A stretch of DNA of 64,000 bases, taken from positions 68,910,720-68,974,719 of the forward strand of contig CM046000.1 of assembly GCA_025175895.1 (NCBI GenBank), in the 5' to 3' direction. Numbering within the stretch: the stretch's first letter is position 1; each line of letters starts with the position of its first letter. Below, piece by piece: positions 57,629 through 64,000 of the stretch. The DNA comes from Wurfbainia villosa. Its lineage: Eukaryota > Streptophyta > Magnoliopsida > Zingiberales > Zingiberaceae. The notes below the pieces were generated by a model. It was not told the DNA's origin. It saw only the letters and a program-made list of their open reading frames with translations, and ran no database searches. Both the position numbers and the translations under genes were made by a program.

Positions 57629-58416
57629 TATCCTTGACATCTAGATTGACTGATTGAGGCATAGACCATGTCATCCTCGGTACAATCTATATCTTGAACT
57701 CTAAGTAGACTCACTCTAATCAAATAAGCTCAATATCTCATATTGACTCATTTTGGCATGGCCATGCACTTCGTGGTCTCACCCTATCAAGAATAACGAT
57801 GTTACTCTCGTCATATAGGAGTGATAGATCCCATCTACATCACTCACATCCCTTCGCATAATTTGTTACATACCCAGTAATCACCTTTATAGTCCACCCA
57901 TTTACGGGTAACGTTTGACAAAGCCAAAGTATGCACTCCTTATGTAGGGAACCATAGTGACTTCAAGTCCAAGAACTAATAGTCATACTAATAGTCACAT
58001 GAGAAATTATATGACACTCATATAACGATCCATGACACTTTCTCATGCCGGGTCATTCAGTATACATTCTCCAATGCATACCCATGTGTCAACTTGATAT
58101 CTCATATCCATGACTTGTGAGATCAAGTCATCGTGTTGACCTACATGCTAGTCTCTATGCATTAAAATTGTCCCTGAATGTTAATACTTGACTAGGAATG
58201 ATTAAGAATAGTGTTCTCTATATCATCTCATTATCGATTCAAGCAATCAATTGATATAGATAAGAACCTACTACTCAAGGACGCTATTATACTTAGTTAT
58301 TTGGCACCAATACAAGTAAATATAATAACCATGCATTTATAAATAGGAATATGATACAATAAAGTCCATACAACAATCATCACATGATTGGCTCTAGGGA
58401 TTTCACTAACACATTA

Positions 58417-58897
58417 CGATTTGACATGTGATGCAAACAAACTTGCGCGTCAGCTCTGAGTGCCTTCCTCCACATCAGATGAGTTTGTTTGCGGATCACA
58501 AGGTCGAATATGGTTGTAGGAAATTATTAAGGAGCATGTGTACTTCCCCATCGGAAGGCACATAACCTGAGATAATTACCTTGGTACCGAGTAATGGTGA
58601 ACACTTAAATACAAATATAAGTATCCTCCCCATCGGAGTCATTAGTTTTATTTGTAGGGTCGAAGAGGAACCAACTATTAATTTTATTTGTCATAAAGTT
58701 AGGTTGACAAGATAGTAAAATTAATGGGTGAAACCTCCTCTTACAAATGTAGAATTCGTATACGTCCACACTATCGTGGCATATGATATTCTCGATGTTT
58801 TGAGGTGTTGGTTGATTTTAAAATTTTATTGTTTGATGAATCAATAATTTTTTTAAATCTAATGTTTTGATCTATGTGATTCTTAGGTTTTTTCATA
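58417..58897 (+). other. Element F leader, 3' segment
   Basis: Noncoding continuation after G's insertion; matches C's leader 11906-12352 in reverse. Confidence 0.85.
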
Positions 58898-60460
58898 ATG
58901 ACTTTCTACCCACTTGTTGTGGTACTAAAAGAAAATAAACTTACTAGACCCAATTATGTTGGTTGGAAGAGGAATCTTGACATTGTCTTGACTGCTGAGG
59001 AATACAAATATGTACTCCTTGAAAAGTGCCCTCTTAAGCCTGCGGATGATTTTGGGGAAAAGGAGAAGGAGAGTTATAAGAAGTGGATTAAAGCCGATGG
59101 GATGGCACGGTGTTACATTTTGACATCTATGTCAAATGTACTGCAACATCAACATCAAGCCATGCACACTGCTTATGACATGATGCTCAATCTCAAAGAG
59201 ATTTTCGGACACCAGAATCGGGTTGCTAGGCAGGAAGTCATGAGGAACTTGATGATGACCACCACGATCGAGGGAACACCCGTGAGGGATCATGTTCTCA
59301 AGATGATGGCTCATTTGAATGAGCTGGAAGTCCTCGGAGCTGAGATTGATGGAGAAACCCAGGTTGATATCATTCTCCAGTCTCTACCTAGGAGTTTTGA
59401 GCAGTTTTGCCTGAACTACAACATGAACAAGAGGTTGTATTCATTGGCAGAACTTCTGACAGAACTCCAGGTGGCAGAGGGGCTTTTTCGTTAGAGTGCT
59501 CAGGCATAGGCCATGGTTGCCCAAAAGGTTTCTACTTCTAAGCCGAAAGGCAAGAAGAAGAAGAAACAAGCTGGGGAAAAGGTGGCGGGAGGAACTCAGG
59601 GAGGAGTGAAGAAGCCGAAAGGCAAGTGCTTCACTTGTAAGAAGACTAGACACTGGAAGAAGGACTGCCCCAACCGTAAGCAGAACAAAGGTATATCTTT
59701 TGGTCTAGTCGTTGAAACATGTTTAGCGGTGTTATCTACCGACACCTGGCATGTAGATATGGGAGCCACTGATCATGTCTGCAATACTTTGCAGGGGTTC
59801 TAGGAAACCAGACGACTGACTAATGGGGAGATTACCGTATACTCGGGCGATGGCACGAATGTGACAGCTATTGCAGTGGGAGATGTTTATTTGTCTTTTG
59901 AGAAGAATAAAGTTTTGGTTCTTAAAAATTGCCTTTATGTACCTTTATTTAGAAAGAATTTGATTTCGGTTTCTAAATTGTTTATGGATGGATATTCTAT
60001 TTCTTTTAATGACAGAGTTGTTATAAAAAGGAAAAGGGAGATTATCTGTTCTGGTGCATTGATAGGAAATTTGTATACACTTTAACCAAAAGCTCCCACG
60101 ATGCAAATAAAAGTGAATAGATCATCTTCTAATTCCAATAAGAGAAAAGAACCATCGAAGATGAACCAAACATATCTTTGGCATCTAAGGTTTGGTCATA
60201 TTAACCTAAGCAAAATTCAAAGGTTGATAGCTGATGGACCTTTGAGTTCATTAGTGGTGGAAGGCTTCCCAATCAACGAATCTTACTTGGGGGGTAAAAT
60301 GACCAAGAGGCCTTTTAAGGCCAAGGGGTATAGAGCCAAAGATGTGTTGGAATTGGTTCATTCTGATTTGTGTGGTCCTATGTCTATCCAGGCTAGAGGT
60401 GGTTTTGAATATTTCATCTCCTTTATAGACGATTATCGAGATATGGATACATTTACTTGA
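58898..60460 (+). pseudogene. Element F gag, protease and pre-integrase
   Basis: Frame opens at ATG 58898 with a UBN2-type gag (RPNYVGWKRNLDIVL, LQSLPRSFEQF). Knuckle CFTCKKTRHWKKDC at 59627-59668 (Gly before His is Arg). Protease active site reads DMG (59756-59764) where C still has DTG. Pre-integrase TYLWHLRFGHINLSKIQ and LGGKMTKRPF. Stops: 59492-59494, 59507-59509, 59801-59803, 60083-60085. A small deletion in DDYSR-like text near 60438 shifts the frame to the next segment. Not functional. Confidence 0.88.
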
Positions 60461-62820
60461 TGCGCCGCAAGTCTGAATGCTTTGATAAGTTCAAAGAATT
60501 CAAGGCTGATGTGGAGAAACATTAGGGTAAAAGTATCAAGACACTACGATCTGATCGTGGTGGTGAGTACCTCTTAGGAGAGTTTAGGAATTACTTATCA
60601 GAGGTTGGGATTCAATCCCAATTGTCTGCACCTGGCACACCCCAGCAGAATGGTGTAGCAGAGCGAAGGAATAAGACTCTTATAGAAATGGTTAGGTCGA
60701 TGATGAGTTATTCTGAGTTGCCAGATTCGTTCTGGGGATATGCTCTAGATACGACAGTGTATATTCTGAACTTGGTACCATCTAAATCAGTGCCTTCTAC
60801 TCCCACAAAATTGTGGATTGGGCAAAAGCCTAGTCTGAGACATATTCGGATTTGGGGGAGTCTAGCACATGTGCTGAAGGCAGATATTGGTAAGTTGGAA
60901 CCTTGTACATAAGTACACATGTTCATTGGCTATCCTAGAGGAATGAAAGGTTGTTTGTTTTATAGTCCTATAGATTAGAGGGTGATCATTAGCACGAACG
61001 CCAGATTTCTAGAGGAAGACTATGTGATGAACCACAAGCCCATCAGTAAGATTGTTCTGGAGGAATTGAAAGGGGAAGTCACTACTTCAGTACCACTGGT
61101 ACAAGAGGATATACTACAAGTCACTGCACTGCGTGTCACAGAGGATACATAGGTGATACCTCATCGTAGTGGGAGGGTTGTGAGACAGTTTGATAGATTC
61201 TTGTTCTTAGGAGAATCTTCTGATTTGGTCCCTGGTGAACATGAACCTGATCCTTGGACATATGACGAGGCAATCCAAGATAAAGATGCGGTATCTTGGC
61301 AAAGTGCGATGAATGCTGAGATTGAATCTATGGATTCAAATCAGGTCTGGGAGCTAGTAGAACCACCCAATGGTGTAAAAGCCATTGGATGCAAGTGGAT
61401 CTACAAAAGAAAGAGAGGAATAGACGGGAAGGTTGAGACCTTCAAAGCGAGGCTTATTGCGAAGGGGTATACTTAGAAAGAGGGTATCGATTATGAGAAG
61501 ACCTTTTCGCCGGTAGCCATGCTTAAGTCTATCCGAATTCTTTTATGTATTGCTGCTCATATGGATTATGAGGTAAGACAAATGGATATCAAGACAACTT
61601 TCCTTAATGGAAGTCTTGAGGAAAATATCTATATGAAGCAACCAGAGGGATTTATTACAAAGGGAAAAGAGCATCTTGTGTGCAAGCTTAATCGATCCAT
61701 TTATGGGTTGAAGCAAGCTTCGAGATCTTGGAACATCCGGTTTGATGAGGTAATCTAGTCTTATGGATTTATTCAAAGCCTGGATGAGTCTTGTGTATAC
61801 AAGAGATGTGACGGAAACGTAGTGGTATTTCTTGTACTATACGTAGATGACATTTTGTTAATTGGCAACAATGTCAAGGTGTTATCGGACGTAAGGGTAT
61901 GGTTGTCCAAATAGTTTGATATGAAGGACTTGGGAGAAGTGGGACACATCCTTGGGATCAAGGTTATAAGGATTCGCAAGAAAATGATGTTATGCTTATC
62001 TCAAGCTTCATACATAGACACGATTATGGATCGGTTTAGCATGCAAAACTCCAAGAAAGGTTTTCAACCTTTCAGGCATGGAGTTCCTTTATCTAAGGAG
62101 ATGTGTCCTAGAACATCTAAGGAGATTGAGGAGATGAAGGCAGTTCATTATGCTTCGGTAGTAGGAAGCCTCATGTATGCGATGCTATGTACGAGATCAG
62201 ATATCTACTTTACCATGGGCATGGTTAGCAGATATCAGAGTAATCTAGGACAGGGACATTGGACTGCAGTAAAGCATATATTGAAGTACCTGAGAAAGAC
62301 TAGGGATTATATGCTAGTTTACTAGGCAGACCAATTACTCCCTGTGGGTTACACAGATTCTGACTTCCAATCAGATAGGGATAACAGTAAGTCTACCTCA
62401 CGTTTTGTGTTTACTTTAGGAGGTGGAGCCATTGTATGGAGGAGTGTCAAGCAGAAATGCGTGGCGAACTCTACCATGGAAGCTGAGTATGTGGCAGCCT
62501 CTGAGGCGGCCAAAGAAGTTGTGTGGCTCAGGAACTTCTTGATGGACTTGGATGTGATTCCTGGTTTGCACAGAACTATCACAATTTATTGTGATAATAG
62601 TGGTGCAGTTGCAAACTCGAAGGAACCATGAGCTCATAAGGCAAGTAAACACATAGAGCGCAAGTACCACTTGATATGAGAAATCGTAAAGAGAGGAGAA
62701 TTTGTTGTGGCCAAGATCATATCAGAGGATAACCTGGCAGATCCTTTCACTAAGGCCCTTCCAGCGAGAGCTTTTGATAGACATGTGGAGAGAATGGGAA
62801 TCAGATGTATGGCAGTTTGA
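60461..62820 (+). pseudogene. Element F integrase, RT and RNase H
   Basis: Continues in a new frame. Integrase RSDRGGEYLL and Glu of NGVAERRNK; integrase end WGSLAHVLK. RT: WIYKRKRGIDGKVETFKARL, MDIKTTFLNGSLEENIY, YVDD at 61840-61851, RNase H TLGGGAIVWRSVKQKC and CDNSGAVANS; natural stop TGA 62818-62820. In-frame stops: 60523-60525, 60910-60912, 60976-60978, 61150-61152, 61474-61476, 61756-61758, 61912-61914, 62323-62325, 62629-62631 and 62677-62679. Most are TAG or TGA replacing CAG or CGA, shown directly by comparison with C. Confidence 0.88.
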
Positions 62821-62840
62821 GGACAGCATAGTCTTTTAGT

Positions 62841-62853
62841 ATAAGTGGGAGAT
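62841..62853 (+). promoter_or_regulatory. Element F polypurine tract
   Basis: ATAAGTGGGAGAT, adjoining the 3' LTR. Confidence 0.85.
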
Positions 62854-63313
62854 TGTTAGGATGTATACTTAAAAGTCTATCTTTTGTATGAACATCTTTA
62901 GTTTGAAATAAGAATCACATGATCATTGTTTGCATATTTATGGTTATGCATATTGTCTAATACATTACATTGTAGATAACATGGTGTGTAGTGTCACACG
63001 GGAGATCATGTTATTAGTTCCTTGTAAAGTATAAGTAAAGGCTCACAATCGAGATGGTTATGGACAAACCATTGGAATGGTTGTAGTGTGATTTGGTATT
63101 GGTTTGTCTTGACCATAGAATTACACTAGTACACTTTGTGTGTATTGAGCAGAACCAACTTAGAGGTGATTCAATTTATTGCTGACTACATAATCGAATC
63201 AGACCTCAAATATTATGTTGTACATGCTCTTAATCCCGATATAATAACGGGCACATATACTTAGTATTCATTTCTTTAATTTACCAATGGGCGAGATTTA
63301 TAGAGTAAATCGA
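62854..63313 (+). repeat. Element F 3' LTR, first 460 bp
   Basis: TGTTAGGATGTATACTT onward, collinear with 37898-38358, then broken after AGTAAATCGA where a second LTR start begins. Confidence 0.88.
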
Positions 63314-64000
63314 TGTAGGAATGTATACTGAAAAGTCTATCTTTTGTATGAACATCTTTATTTTGAAATAAGAATCACATGATCATTGTTTGCATATTTA
63401 TGGTTATGCATATTTGTCTGATACATTACATTGTAGATAACATGGTGTGTAGTGTCACATAGGAGATCATGTTATCGGTTCATTGCAAAGTATAAGTAAA
63501 GGCTCACAACCGAGATGATTATGGACAAACCATTGGAATGGTTGTAGTGTGATTTGGTATTGGTTTATCTTGACCATAGAATTACACTAGTACACTTTGT
63601 GTGTATTGAGCAGGACCGACATAGAGGTGATTCGATTTATTGCTGACTACATAATCGAATCAGGCCTCAGATATTATGTTGTACATGCTCTAAATCCCTA
63701 TATAATAACGGGCACATATACTTAGTATTTATTTCTTTGATTTACCAATGGGCGAGATTTATAGAGTAAATCGATAGGCTTGGTATGTTGGAAAATGATA
63801 TTATTTATATGGTGTGTCGTTGATTATAGGAGGAAACCGTGTCCTATGTATTAGGATGATGATGTCCCCTTGAGGAGCTCATAAGGTTCATCATGTAAAC
63901 ACTGCTGGTGGACTTGATCCGGCATGATGATAAGGTTGAGTGGTACTACTCATGGAGTTAGATGTTGATTAATTAATTGTCAGTAAATTATTTAATCGAC
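63314..64000 (+). repeat. Second LTR start of C/F family, cut by window end
   Basis: TGTAGGAATGTATACTG restarts the same LTR and runs past the break point, collinear with 37898-38585. It is either a second LTR inserted into the first or a partial tandem duplication; the deciding right end is outside the window. Confidence 0.8.

Larger units (their letters stand above)
40371..58411 (-). mobile_element. Element G, Ty1/copia retrotransposon, nearly full gag-pol (contains H)
   Basis: Flanked by CATTA (40366-40370, 58412-58416); C keeps the empty site TAATG at 12353-12357. Minus order: 5' LTR 58411-47701 (with H inside), primer site 47699-47687, leader, gag-pol 46151-42229, polypurine tract, 3' LTR 42181-40371. 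Its gag and pre-integrase resemble E, not C/F. Confidence 0.93.
47701..58411 (-). repeat. Element G 5' LTR, interrupted by H
   Basis: Segments 47701-48738 and 57634-58411 total about 1816 bp, matching the 1811-bp partner. The inner edge reads TATTTGATTTTTCG where the 3' LTR has TGTTGGGTTTCCCG, so the terminal CA of the LTR has become TA on the minus strand. Confidence 0.9.
37898..64000 (+). mobile_element. Element F, Ty1/copia retrotransposon of C family (contains G and H)
   Basis: 5' LTR 37898-39794, primer site 39797-39809, leader split by G, gag-pol 58898-62820, polypurine tract 62841-62853, 3' LTR from 62854 past the window end. The gag-pol keeps almost full length but has about 14 in-frame stops and one frameshift. 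LTR start and pol match C. The right TSD is outside the window. Confidence 0.92.

Overview
The window reads as intergenic heterochromatin of a flowering plant, filled almost completely by LTR retrotransposons nested inside one another. I see no host gene, rRNA, tRNA or bacterial feature. The plant assignment rests on Ty1/copia and Ty3/gypsy proteins, initiator-tRNA-Met primer binding sites (TGGTATCAGAGCC) next to every internal LTR edge, TG...CA LTR ends and 5-bp target-site duplications (TSDs). The species cannot be told from the sequence.

Left block (1-37701). Element E is a Ty1/copia copy on the minus strand that runs off the left edge; its 5' LTR is split. Inside that LTR sits A (4716-37254, minus, TSD AGAAC), a Sirevirus-like element that codes only for gag. 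A was hit twice: by a solo E-family LTR, E' (34750-36940, TSD GTCCC), in its 5' LTR, and by C (6591-31429, minus copia, TSD CCATG) downstream of its gag. C contains D (12623-28726, minus, decayed Ty3/gypsy with LTRs of about 3.46 kb, TSD TATAC). D contains B (17916-23259, plus, TSD CAACC), a second gag-only element of A's family. The nesting is E>A>C>D>B, five levels deep.

Right block (37898-64000). F is a plus-strand copia of C's family. G (40371-58411, minus copia, TSD CATTA) sits in F's leader, and H (48739-57628, plus, full Sirevirus-like gag-pol element, TSD TATCC) sits in G's 5' LTR. F's 3' LTR at the right edge starts twice. The 196 bp between the two blocks holds decayed copies of the same palindrome found in the Sirevirus-like LTRs.

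How the parts relate. A and B keep long open gag frames but have no pol. H, whose gag C-terminus is homologous to theirs, has gag and pol broken mostly by single-base nonsense changes. A, B and H share noncoding signals: the palindrome CAGTCGACTG (clustered upstream of the TATA box in A and H, a single copy in B), several polypurine tracts before the 3' LTR, and a stem-loop CATCTCAC...GTGAGATG. H has that stem-loop on both sides of pol and A and B have it once, which suggests how gag-only elements could arise. Six of the seven complete insertions can be checked against an uninterrupted homologous site elsewhere in this same window. All conclusions come from reading by eye; no alignment or database search was run.
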